This document shows positions 38,561-49,049 of a DNA stretch of 64,000 nucleotides, piece after piece. Numbering within the stretch: position 1 is the first letter of the stretch; the number at the start of each line of letters is the position of its first letter. The DNA is from Flammula alnicola (taxonomy: Eukaryota; Basidiomycota; Agaricomycetes; Agaricales; Strophariaceae). The notes under the pieces are model-generated. The model made no database searches. It was given only the letters and a program-made list of their open reading frames with translations, and had not been told where the DNA came from. Position numbers and translations under genes: made by a program. The stretch is taken from NCBI GenBank assembly GCA_015499995.1, contig JADNRV010000013.1, forward strand, positions 62,001 through 126,000, written 5' to 3'.

Positions 38561-40718
38561 TTACTTGTCATCCGCATGGCGGAATGCAATCTTCAACACG
38601 AACTCCTGAAAGCTGTTGAGCTTGAGCTTGCCAAGTACCATCACATCCGCTCTCTCTTCATCGCTCAACTTGCAGAAACCAGCGAAGTCGTCATCGGTGC
38701 GGACACCAATATGAGCGAGAGCGGGGATGAGTTCTCCTATCCCATGGGCATGCATGTGGTTTCGCATTTTAGCCGAGACGCGGGTAATGTCAATTGGTAA
38801 GTGAACTTTGCACGGAATTTGTTCCACAGTTATTTTTCTCGATGGCTGAGCCAGAGGGGATGCCGCAAACTTGGACGGAGGGGCATGTTCAATGCCGCAC
38901 GATTTGAGTTTTTTGAATGAAGAGCTTGCATCTCTTCCACCTAATGTCCAACTCGAACGTCAGACACAGAAGCCTTCACTGTTAAGCGATGTTTTTAGCT
39001 TACAAATACATCAATGAAAGCTTCTTGCTCTTCTTCTGCACTGTATATCGGACACGTTTTAACAATGCGCCGCCGACGGTTCAGGTAAAACTTTATGGGC
39101 CAATAGTTATCGTATCTTGCAAAATAGAGGGGCCTTTCTTGGCAGATCTGTAGAATTAATGGTAAGACGAATTTAAAGATGTATCTTGACACTTACACGA
39201 CGGATGACATTCTGGAGCTGCTCGACACAAGGCATATAAGTGAAAAAATATTCACGAGATCTTTTTTCCATTGAATCCTGGAAGAAACTTCAATAAATGT
39301 TTAGCCAACAACTGACGCAACCTACCAAGACATCATTAAAGAGGTCATTATCGTCGTCCAGCTTCATGGCTCTCCGGAATGGAATTATGTATTTCCTGTT
39401 GTCCGGATTAGCCACCTGCTCTTCTACTGCATGCGTGGGGCAGGGAATGCACACAGTGCCTGGATTCATTTCGGAGGACTGAGGCTTGTTCAACGAAGTT
39501 TCGTTGAACAATTTCAGCAACTTGAACTTTGCCAATGCAGTTAGCTGATGTGGAGGGATAAGCTGAATGAACTCCATCCGAGTAGCGTGATCAAGCCGAA
39601 GGATAATGTCCAGATGCTGGTCGAAATAAATTCCAACAGACGCCAGAGCTTTCAAGATGGAAATGTCGCCCATGAGTTGTCGTAATTTATTGTTAAGTAG
39701 AGGATCGATTTCGGTGGTCGGATCGCACAGAAAACAACTAGCGGTCACAACCACCGCCTTGCCACAGACTTGCATATCAGCCTGCCCATGTTGGGTTGAC
39801 ACAAGTTCTTGGCTGACATTTGCCGAGGTGAAGACATCAGTATGTCTTGCGGTGGACCTTGAACTTTTGGGAGCAAAACTTGTAGACGGCACCAGCGGAC
39901 CGTCAGAAATTGCCTGGCGGCCGTAATAGGCTGAACTCTTAGATTCTGGGGCATATGTTGCAGTGTGACGTATGATACTAGAGCTTTGACTTTTCAGGGG
40001 TTTGATGGTTGGGGCTGATTGAACGGGCCGAGACCTAGAAAACAGGAAATCTTCATAAAACAGTGGATTGAGGATGTGCCGTCATCGTACCCAGTGGAAG
40101 GTTTTATCGATGATTCGAAAGAGGCGTCAGGTTGAGGTGTTTCTCGACTTCACATAGAACGATTTCAGAAGACACAAATCACGAATGGGATATAACTTAC
40201 TATTCAGAGTCAGAGTTTTCTGAAGGAGTGTTCTCCCTAGATGACATGTACACGTCGAATACTTTGTACTGCGAGTGAATCATGTTGCGCCCTTTCGCCT
40301 TGGCTTCATTACTGTTCCGCCTTGACCTGAACTTTCGCGAATATGAGTCGTAATATTCTTGGAGAGGCCAGAACTCGTCATAGAGGATAAGTTTTGGTTC
40401 GACGGATAGCATCTGAAAGTGAAGAAAAGTACGAATCAATATATAAAGTCGGCTACGAGCTTCACCTTTTCGACAAACTTCTCCCACTTGTCAACATGTT
40501 GCTCTGCCTTCGCTTTATGCAAGTCAAGGAGTTCGGAGTACTCCCTGACCGACATCTGGATATTTGTACCGTCAATACATCGTTGATACTGAAGGAAAAC
40601 GAAAAAGAAAAACTGCCTTGAATTCTTCAAACGATTTTTTGCTGCAATGTGTTGCCTTCATTGCGGCATGAAAGTCAGAGTGCAGAGAAAATTTGCGCTT
40701 GGGTTTTGGAATGGTCAT
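38561..40718 (-). CDS. Unrecognised protein with two related C-terminal repeats
   Basis: I do not recognise this gene. Exons on the minus strand give a basic start (MTIPKPKRKFSLHSDFH), a charged helical segment (REYSELLDLHKAKAEQHVDK), then DEFWPLQEYYDSYSRKF and a Ser/Thr-rich linker. A first all-helical repeat follows (ALASVGIYFDQHLDIILRL, then HQLTALAKFKLLKLF). After further exons (YMPCVEQLQNVIRR and CPIYSAEEEQEAF) a second related repeat ends the protein (ALAHIGVRTDDDFAGFCKL, then LGKLKLNSFQEFVLKIAF). The splice between the first two exons is not clean, as any intron there would be about 25 bases, so the true start may be the Met at 40555. Function unknown. Confidence 0.6.
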
Positions 40719-41000
40719 TGGTTCAAGAACAAAGAAAATGGATGCCAGCTAATGTATCTGGTAATAGAGAGAAAGTTGAATAAATGTCAGAACCGAATTA
40801 CTCGCGGATATGGACTTACCATAAAGTAAGTAAATAATCGAATGAAGAGATATATTCTTATATGACAATTATCGAAATAATAGCACCCTGACAATTGGCC
40901 TAAAAAAGAAATTTCAAGGGAACGGCTGGCGTCCAATAATGCCCTTTATTTTGTATTATGTCAAACCTTATCGTACACTTACAAACCTAACGAGCGTACA

Positions 41001-42010
41001 TCAGCAAAACCGGTCACTAAAAGTAATCCATTAGCCAGATTCACTGGAAAGGATGGCGGCAACAAGCACCTTTTCAATTTGGCGCGACGATCAAGCATAG
41101 CTTCTGCCAATCGCCCTTCTTTTCGAGCGCGCTTAAGCTATGAAAAGGAATACTTAGAATACAGTCCCACGTCTAGAAAGATATATTGCATACCTCCTTC
41201 TTGTCATCTGCAGAGACCACCGAGCGCCCAGCACCCCATGCTTGATATACACGACTGACGGCAGATGAGTTGCAGTAACAGTTAAAAATTATAACCAACA
41301 TACTTTGTGCTTGATTCGTCTATACCAGGAGGTGCACTGAGTCCATCTTTCCTCTTCTTTTCCTCTTCGTGGGCTTCCTTTTTGTATTTGTATTGGATTT
41401 TAACCCAGAAGCGTTCTGCAAAGCCAACTTCGTCACTGTCACCTCTGAGTTGTAGTGCCCCACCAGCGACTTCATCGACGCCAAGGTATTTCTCATACAC
41501 GTTCATAAAGGCTACCATGCCATCCGGCAGAACCACAGGTGTCCATTCCTCTTGGGGCCCTCGAGCATCGCGATCGGCAGAGACGAGACCGTGGGCGTCA
41601 CATGAAAGGAACTTGCCTTCCCCAGTGCCCGTCCGTAGATTGATAGTGGATGAGCCAGCTATGCGAGTCACCACCCAGACTTGGGAAACATCCGTCGGCG
41701 TTCGGTCAAGTACCTTGATAGATTCACCCTCTTCTGATTTGTCTTTGTCGAGAGATTGCAGTGCTATGCGGTTAGTCGTCGCATTGTAGTTGATAGATAT
41801 CGGAGAAGGATCAGACGGATGGATTATAAAAGTAGGACCGCGTAATTCGTTGACATTCTCTGGTAGGACCCATGTTTCAGGATCCTTGTCGTCAACTTTC
41901 CGTTTGCTGCTGCTCCCCACTCGTTCGTCATCTCCGGCTTCTCGCTTTCGCTTCTTCTTGGTTTTCTCGCCTTTGAATTTGAGCTTAGTTGAGCGAATTT
42001 GGTCCGCCAT
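41001..42010 (-). CDS. FRG1: FRG1-like protein
   Basis: The start MADQIRSTKLKFKGEKTKKK is the basic FRG1 N-terminus. The beta-trefoil (fascin-like) core carries TFIIHPSDPSPISI, GKFLSCDAHGLVSADRDA, QEEWTPVVLPDGMVAFMNVY and GFAERFWVKIQYKY. The C-terminal part follows after an intron near 41230-41290 (VYQAWGAGRSVVSADDKKEL, RARKEGRLAEAMLDRRAKLK) and ends SDRFC before TGA at 41001-41003 if the last intron is spliced as I infer. FRG1 binds RNA and actin and associates with spliceosomal complexes in the nucleolus and Cajal bodies. The gene is divergent from RPL26 with 189 bases between starts. Confidence 0.9.
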
Positions 42011-42199
42011 CGGAGAGAATGGGAGAGCGATACTTTAACTTACAAGTCACAACGGTAACTTGAAGCGGAACGAGTGTAAGGCACGCGAAAGATGTCACAT
42101 GACAAAGTAGAAGGCACCGTGGGAAGGGTTGGCCAAAGCCCAATCACCACATAGTCCTCCCTCACTGGCATTGCCGACCTCAAGACACCCCCCGACAAA
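42011..42199. promoter_or_regulatory. Shared upstream region of FRG1 and RPL26
   Basis: The two start codons are 189 bases apart. The right part is pyrimidine-rich, common before ribosomal protein genes. A bidirectional promoter is inferred. Confidence 0.45.
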
Positions 42200-42921
42200 A
42201 TGAAGTTCAACGCCGGTGCGTACTGTTCGCTATCCGCTTGCCTGAGAAATGTCGTGCATATCAGAGTTTCCCGACCATTTTTCGTGGAGATTTGGGCTGG
42301 ATGGATTCTTGGTGTTTTGGATGACGAGTAAGCACAGGATTCTGACTGGTTCTGTTATATTGCAGACGTCTCCTCCTCGCGGCGCAAGTCGCGCAAGGCC
42401 CACTTCGCGGCCCCCTCTTCCATCCGCCGCAAGATCATGTCCTCGGCACTTTCGAAAGAACTTCGCGGCAAACATAACGTGAGGCTGGGTTTAGGGAGAT
42501 GCACAGAACTTTTCTGACATAACTTGATAGTGCCGTTCATTGCCCATCCGCAAGGATGACGAAGTCCGCATCGTTCGGGGAAAGTACAAGGGACGTGAGG
42601 GCAAAGTGACACAGGTCTACCGCAAGAAATGGGTTATTCACGTCGACCGTGTGCAAAGAGATAAATCGAACGGCGCAACCTCCCCCATTGGCATTCACCC
42701 CAGCAACGTTGTTATTACCACTATCAAGCTGGACACTGATAGGTTTGTTCGTCCATATATTATTGCTAAAATTGAACTCAAGATTTGTCTAGACGGGCGA
42801 TCTTGGAGAGGAAAGACCGAAACAAAGCCCCAAAGGCGGCTGCTGACGTCGAGATGGTCGATGTGCGTCCCTTAAATTTTTATGTCATTGTGAATCGTTC
42901 TCTGATCAACCTGCTCAGTAA
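42200..42921 (+). CDS. RPL26: 60S ribosomal protein uL24 (L26)
   Basis: The first exon encodes only MKFNA. After an intron near 42214-42364 come [20 protein letters not shown] and [16 protein letters not shown], then [20 protein letters not shown] with the KOW motif ([20 protein letters not shown]), and finally [20 protein letters not shown] and [20 protein letters not shown]. These match eukaryotic L26 throughout. The last intron (42863-42918) sits exactly after the final Asp codon, so the terminal exon starts with the stop codon TAA (42919-42921). The protein sits at the exit tunnel of the large subunit. Confidence 0.95.
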
Positions 42922-43165
42922 TCTCCATGGATGGATTGCATGTGCTCGTTTCGCCTTCCTTGTTTTCATCAAAATCACTCCATGTACTTACGCATACATA
43001 TATGCTATGCCACATGCCCATACTCGCTTTCGCTCTTCGCTTAACGGTTCTCTCGCTTCATCACTCGCATTTTGAAGCACAACGGTAAATTAATTTGAGG
43101 CGTATCGTCATGCTAAGCAGCTGCAAAGTCCGTCCGTATGGGAGATGATTGTGAAAGTACAGTAA

Positions 43166-44121
43166 TTAGAAGATGACATCCTCGTCCTTGCCGCTGAGCA
43201 AGTCGGCCGACCCTTCTTCACCCCCACCGTCTAACGACAGGTCGACAGCTGAGTGTATTTGAGCTTGGTGCGCAGCGTCAGCTTGTTGTGCAGCATCTCG
43301 CGCAGCTGTATCTCGCTTCTTCTTTCCTTGGACCTTTTTTAACCTGCGCATGTTTCCTTATGAGTGCCGACAGAAGGGTGGACCTAAGTAACAGACCTGA
43401 AGAACTCCTCGCGATCCATTTCGTCGAGTTCGCTCATGATATACTTGATGGTATTATCCAGTCGAGGCATAATAACATGTTCAATAGCATTCACGCGTCG
43501 ATTTGTTGCACGGATGACTTCATCCAAGATAGTGAAAGCCGTTTGAAGAGATGCGAGCTCGACCAAGGTTTCAATTGCTTTCGCGTACACTTCCTTTGCC
43601 TTAATGATCTGTTGGCCGCCTCTTCCCAACCCAGTGAGGTTGAAATCTTGGGTAACGTTCAGGATGAGGTCAGGTCGTCTGTATATTTTGCTGATGTAGC
43701 ATCAACGCACCTGATCCAGCTGTACGATCGACTTCAAACGTAGGTAGGACAACACCAGACACGTTCTCCTGCTTTGCTTTTACTCGGAAAGTCGCTTGCT
43801 TTGCCTGTTCTTGAACGAGGTATGCGATGTCGCCAGTTGCATATGTGACTTCCGCCATAGAGAAAGATGCAAGCTGCATTACTCTACCCATCTTCCTCTT
43901 TGCCTAATGCTAAACTGATCAACAAAAGGCGAACATACTTCGAGGTTTGAAGGACGTACCTCGTCAACCTTCCGCAAGATCGCACGGAATCTGGTGGTAA
44001 GTGCATCTCGCTTCTTAGCAAGCAGAGAATGGCCAGTCTGCGCCCCCTTCAGGCGCAGTTTGGTGTTGGTTAGGGCCATACGCGTTGCGAAGATATTCTC
44101 GCGAGGTCCTGTGCCAGACAT
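43166..44121 (-). CDS. VMA8: V-type proton ATPase subunit D
   Basis: The start [20 protein letters not shown] and the blocks [40 protein letters not shown], then [20 protein letters not shown] and [20 protein letters not shown] with [20 protein letters not shown] are subunit D signatures. It is the central-rotor coiled-coil subunit of the V1 sector, which couples ATP hydrolysis to proton pumping into the vacuole. About four introns. The end is acidic (SGKDEDVIF). A tRNA gene lies about 100 bases upstream on the opposite strand. Confidence 0.95.
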
Positions 44122-44222
44122 GGTAGTAGTGGATGGAGACCAACGGCGGCTACCGAATGCTTATGAGGAGAGTCCGGTGACTCTCTGGTAATATGTATTG
44201 GCCTTACGCCTTAATTTTATAT

Positions 44223-44307
44223 GGGGGCATAGCTCAGTTGGGAGAGCAGTAGACTGAAGCGTATCAAGCGTATTCTAAAGGTCCCGCGTTCGATCCGCGG
44301 TGCCCCC
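44223..44307 (+). tRNA. tRNA-Phe (GAA) with a short intron
   Basis: The acceptor stem GGGGGCA pairs perfectly with TGCCCCC. The D arm TAGCTCAGTTGGGAGAGC contains the A box, and GTTCGATCC is the B box in the T arm (CGCG stem partner CGCGG). The anticodon loop reads CTGAAG, with GAA at the anticodon. It is interrupted right after position 37 by about 13 bases (CGTATCAAGCGTA), the standard place for nuclear tRNA introns. The mature tRNA would be 72 bases before CCA addition, and the next base (A) is the discriminator. Confidence 0.93.
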
Positions 44308-44439
44308 ATTCTATTTTGCCTTTCTCAGCGCCAATACATAAAACCTGGAGTCAAAGCAAATTCACAAGTTACATCTTTTGCATCCCAATTTGTTGAACGT
44401 TTATATTATATTGGTGTTAAGACAACCTCGACAACTCGA

Positions 44440-45709
44440 TCAGGCTATGGTATACTTCCCGTAACTCTTTTCGGGGTCAAAAACCTGGAGGTGAAGGTTA
44501 GAATACATTTTGTTAGGAAATAAAGCAGGAAAAAACCTACCTCCCAACGGGATGCCGGGAAAATATGCTTGTTCCTCTGGTAATAACTTCTTTCAACGAC
44601 TTTACCTGCATGTGACTCGTCTTTCTCCTTGGTGGCATCTGCAAGCAAGCGCACATCGTCGTGAACATCAAAATTGAATAGTGGTCCAGATTTTCCTCGG
44701 GCCTTGTTGATGATAAAGTCGTAGAAGGTGTAATGCTAACACAGTAATCGTAAGCATCAAAACAATGGCCAGACATTAACACATACTTGGGGTATGATTA
44801 GGTCCTCCTGGCAGCGTTCATGAGGATGAGGTAGAGTCTTGGAGAAGACAAAAAGATCGCTTACCTTGACATACATGAGATTGTCGACGCTCACTCCACG
44901 GAGTTCAGGGAACTGCGCGCGACATTTTTCGAGGAAACTCCCAATTTCATCACCTTTCTTGCACTGTAAGCCGGATGGGCACAACACTTCATGAACCAGC
45001 CTTGAGCAGAATCTGAATTGATAAATTACTCACTGTAACGCTTTTGCGATGCCCACTACCGTCCCAATATGAGTAAACGATCTCTATTTCCTCTTTCTTT
45101 ATCTCCTCTTGTTTTGTAAGCCACTCCACTCGTAGTCGCTCTCTCTCCTTGCGTTCGGCTTCCTCGCGTTCCCTGTCCGGAAGGAAAGAGGTATCCACGT
45201 TGGGATTCTTCTTCAGCTTGCTCTTTTTTTGAGCAGGAGAGTCACTGCTATCGTTTCCGTTCATATCGCCGTCCTCGTCGCCTTCGTCATCCATTGCAAA
45301 TGACAGGGTTGCTTTGGCAGCTTTCTTGCGCTTCTTTGTCTTTCTTGCGTCGTCTCTAAACAGATTCTCCACATCCTATAAGCCATCTATTCTTCAAGAA
45401 ACGGGCTGAGGACATAAATAGAAATGAAACATACTTCAACTCATTTGATTGGGCGGCTTCCCTGGCTTTGGCCTCTTCCAGTTCTTTTCGTCTTTGCTGG
45501 AAGTCCTCGAGGCGGACCAGGCCGACCGTTCTATTCTTTAAGCTGTCCTCCATAGAATCATTTTGGCCGACGAAACGGTTTGCTGAAGGGCGAGCTTTCT
45601 CTGTCTCGTTGATCAGAGTCTGCTTCTGACGTTCGTATTCCTCGCGCATTTGATTGCGTTGTTTCGCGAGTGCATCTTCACGTCGACCTTCAGGTTTGTT
45701 GTTGGACAT
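44440..45709 (-). CDS. XAP5/FAM50 family nuclear protein
   Basis: The protein starts [20 protein letters not shown] with a charged coiled coil, then [19 protein letters not shown], a Lys-rich stretch ([15 protein letters not shown]) and an acidic patch ([10 protein letters not shown]). The conserved XAP5 domain follows: [40 protein letters not shown] with [47 protein letters not shown], and [12 protein letters not shown]. It ends [14 protein letters not shown] before TGA at 44440-44442. XAP5/FAM50 proteins associate with the late spliceosome and with chromatin. About six introns. It is divergent from the uS13m gene. Confidence 0.93.
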
Positions 45710-45900
45710 TTTAAGCCAGCTTTCAGCGTAATTGAGCAGTGATGGATGCGAGAGCAACCTGATACAAACGTTGTTGTGACGATCGTTTTTGCTGAGTCTG
45801 TCGGACCTCGAATTGGATTTTGAAAGTCATGTATCACGGGATTCCTTGGATAATTTAGAGCACCCTTTAACTTATACCATCTGAGTCCTCCCGTTGTGCG
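45710..45900. promoter_or_regulatory. Shared upstream region of XAP5 and mitochondrial uS13 genes
   Basis: Divergent starts are 191 bases apart, again compatible with a bidirectional promoter. No motif was assigned. Confidence 0.4.
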
Positions 45901-46458
45901 ATGGTGCATATTCTGGGAATAAATCTTCCCAATGGAGCGCTAGTGAGGGTGAGTAATTATTCATTTCTCTTGTTTCCAGAGCTCTAATCTTGAATTTAGA
46001 TGGCCTTGACCTCTATTTACGGGGTTGGCCGTCATACTGCACACCGTCTGTGTGCTCGACTCCAGGTTCACGACCAGTGCAAAGTCAGTGACCTCTCGCC
46101 ATTTCAAGTAACTTCGCTGGCATCCTTCCTCTCATCCCCCGCAACTGCCCCTCCTCTCCCGCGGTATCCACTCGCAAAAACCGACTATGTCCCTCCGCCT
46201 CCGACTGTGTCAATTAAAGACCTGCAAGCGGAGTTCAATGAGCATTACAAGAAGAAGACAATCAGGAATCTTGATCCGTTGAAGAATCTCAAGATTGAAT
46301 CTGAGCTGAGGAGAGAGGTTCGGGAGAACATTGCTCATCAAAGGATGATTGGAAGTTATGTTGGTAGGAGACACGCCATGCACCTTCCCGTCAGGGGACA
46401 AAACACGCAAAACAACGCGAAGACTGCGAAGAAGCTCAACAGGCTGGATCGACACTAG
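45901..46458 (+). CDS. Mitochondrial small-subunit ribosomal protein uS13m
   Basis: A first short exon gives [16 protein letters not shown] and, after a 50-base intron, [20 protein letters not shown] follows. This helix-two-turn-helix start with GVGRHTA is typical of uS13 (bacterial S13). The C-terminus [20 protein letters not shown] then [16 protein letters not shown] carries the conserved R-G-Q-N-T-x-x-N-A motif that contacts rRNA in the small-subunit head. A middle insertion (residues about 50-90) is proline-rich and absent from bacterial S13. A mitochondrial rather than cytosolic version is indicated by the bacterial-type tail. Confidence 0.92.
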
Positions 46459-46768
46459 TTCTCGCATTGGGTGGGGATTGTGTTGGTTGTGTAGATCTGA
46501 GTTTCTTGTGCTGTATCACACGCGAACAAATTACACATTCACCTAATTCACTACATACTCTGCTGAACTCACGGTTTAATGGTGCAGTCTGCAACCTTAT
46601 GACTGAGCTGGGCTCGCTTTCTGACCGATCCAAACTCTTTGGTTCCGGATGTTGCACTGACGCTGAATTTTGAATGCAGCATCGCGAAATCCTTCATCTT
46701 GTGACATCACGCGTCTAAACCCAAAAGCACAATTTGATTTAGGAGCGCGACTCACACCCAGCTTGCCA
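46459..46768. other. Short intergenic region
   Basis: The 310 bases hold the uS13m 3' flank and the BET3 promoter, both genes on the plus strand. Nothing else is recognised. Confidence 0.45.
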
Positions 46769-47558
46769 ATGGCGACAAGCAGCAAACAATACAAGAGCAT
46801 CGGTGAGGACCTTTGGAAGGGCCGTACTGAGAAGATTGTAAGTATTTCCATCAATACGTTTTTTCTCTGAATGATACCAATGTTTGCAGAACGCAGAGCT
46901 ATTTGCACTCACGTATGGCGCTCTCGTTGTCCAGCTCATTCAAGACTACGAAGACTATGAAGAAGTAAACAAGCAGCTGGAGAAAATGGGCTATAACATT
47001 GGGACAAGATTGATAGAAGATTTCCTGGCAAAATCGAACCTTGGGAGATGCTCAGATTTCAGAGAAGTTGGAGAGGTTGTGGCCAAGGTCAGTTCAGTGC
47101 AATTCATCTCTGACTTCCAGATTTAGAGTTGGGTTCAGGTTGGATTCAAGTCATTTCTTAATATCACCCCAACCGTAACTCATGGCGGACCTCCACCTCC
47201 GTCATCGCCAAGTCGACCGACGAGCAACCCATCGATATCACAAGCGTCTGCGGGTTCAACCTTTACATTAACACTGGATGAAAACCCGCTCGCAGAGTTT
47301 GTTGAACTACCGGAGGAGGTCTTAGAGGGCGGATTATGGTTCAGCAATGTGCTATGTGGTGTGTTACGAGGCGCATTAGAGATGGTGTGTTCATCAGTCC
47401 TTCACTGGGAGATTTCGCTCATTACACTTTTTTTTCAGGTGCAATTGCAAGTGCATGCCGAATTTATTTCCGATGTCCTCAGAGGAGACGAAAGCACGGA
47501 AATTCGCGTAAAGTTAGTCAAATACTTAGAAGAGGAGGTACCAATTGGAGATGATTGA
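46769..47558 (+). CDS. BET3: TRAPP complex subunit BET3 (TRAPPC3)
   Basis: The start [20 protein letters not shown], then [40 protein letters not shown] and [20 protein letters not shown] match BET3 from end to end. The C-terminal portion follows: [35 protein letters not shown], and [21 protein letters not shown] Pro/Ser-rich insertion after the NITP segment is unusual for the family. BET3 is the core of TRAPP, which is the GEF for Ypt1 and tethers ER-derived vesicles at the Golgi. Four introns are inferred. Stop at 47556-47558. Confidence 0.94.
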
Positions 47559-47822
47559 TATGTACTTTGTATCGCTATTTTATTTAATCCCCTTTTCGTC
47601 CTCTAAATAAGGGTCTGTATATTTCTACGCGCAATGCTTGTAGAGCCAATATTCTAGCTCGGTTGATACATATGTATATTATGCACGTTGCACGGCCTTG
47701 CACGACTAGGAGACGAAGCGTCAGGAACCAGAAAGTGATGATCGGGGCACCCTAAAATAGATGCGCAACTTGTCTATCTCATACCACCACACAACTGAGC
47801 TCGATAAACTACTCTCTCGATC

Positions 47823-48954
47823 ATGTCAAGGCCAGAATTGCAGGCACCTCCAGAAATTGTAAGAGCCACATAAAGTCACCTCCAAACTGCGAATAACTAA
47901 GCTTCTTTCACCAGTATTATGGCGATCTAGAGGCGAAAAAATATACCCAAAAGTAAGCGAATGTGCGTGTAGGAGCTACGGCAAAAGCAGTAACGAACCT
48001 GCTCTTATAGTACGCGCAATCAGCAAATCCAGGCGGACATGACCTACAGGGCGTTAGAACTTCTAAGCCTGCCTCCAGACCAACCGGCATATTTGCTTGA
48101 CATAGGGTGCGGCTCCGGATTGTCGGGAGAAATTTTAGATGAAGAGGGCTACATCTGGGCTGGCATAGACATTGCTCCTAGTATGCTTGGTGCGTTGCAG
48201 ATCAATGCACCATTGTTTTTGCCGGAAGACCAATCGATCTTTACCCGAAGAGGTTGCCCTTGAACGAGAAGTCGAAGGAGATCTTTTCCTTCAAGATATT
48301 GGCCAAGGTTTCGGGTTTCGCCCTGGAAGTTTTGACGGGGTTATCAGGTTCGTCTTTGGCTTCTCTAATCAACTACTATGTGGTCTAAATTATCGCAGTA
48401 TTTCTGTCATCCAATGGCTACTAAATGCTGAAACCTCGCACCCCACATCCTCACCACCACACCGCCTACATCGATTTTTCACCACGCTGCACTCGGCCAT
48501 GCGGAATCCATCCCGCGCCGTGTTACAATTTTACCCTTCAACCGATGACCAAATACAACTGATAACGTCAATAGCACAGAAAGCTGGCTTTGGCGGAGGT
48601 ATTGTGGTGGACTACCCTAATTCGAAAAAGGCCAAGAAGGTCTTCCTGTGCTTATTCGTGGGAGGTGGTGGAGCTCAGCAAGTTCCTCAAGGGTTGCAAG
48701 GAGAAGAAGAAGACGATAGCAAGGCAAGGTTCGAGCGCCGAAGAGAACGAGAAAAGGCGAAAACGAAGAATGGAAAACGAAAGAGTGTGAAGGATAAAGA
48801 TTGGATCTTGAAGAAGAAAGAGGTATCGCTCATTGATCTCAAAATGTTTACACTACACTGACACTTGCCATTACAGCTGTATCGGAAACGCGGCAAAGAA
48901 GGTGTGCCCAACGACTCCAAGTTCACCGGGCGCAAAAGAAAGCCTATTTTCTGA
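47823..48954 (+). CDS. BUD23: 18S rRNA (guanine-N7)-methyltransferase BUD23
   Basis: The protein begins [12 protein letters not shown] and [13 protein letters not shown], the family N-terminus. The SAM-binding motif I is [18 protein letters not shown], then [11 protein letters not shown]. After splicing comes [20 protein letters not shown], then [35 protein letters not shown] and [20 protein letters not shown]. The C-terminus is the basic Bud23 tail ([20 protein letters not shown]) ending KPIF. Bud23 with Trm112 methylates G1575 (yeast numbering) of 18S rRNA during small-subunit assembly. Six or so introns. It is convergent with BCS1; the stop codons lie about 95 bases apart. Confidence 0.94.
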
Positions 48955-49049
48955 CACTCGTGTTGTGTATTACGGAGCGGAATGCAATTATGTACATAGA
49001 TGTTATATTAATGAAAAAGTGCAGGATAACGACAACTGTCATCTGAAAA

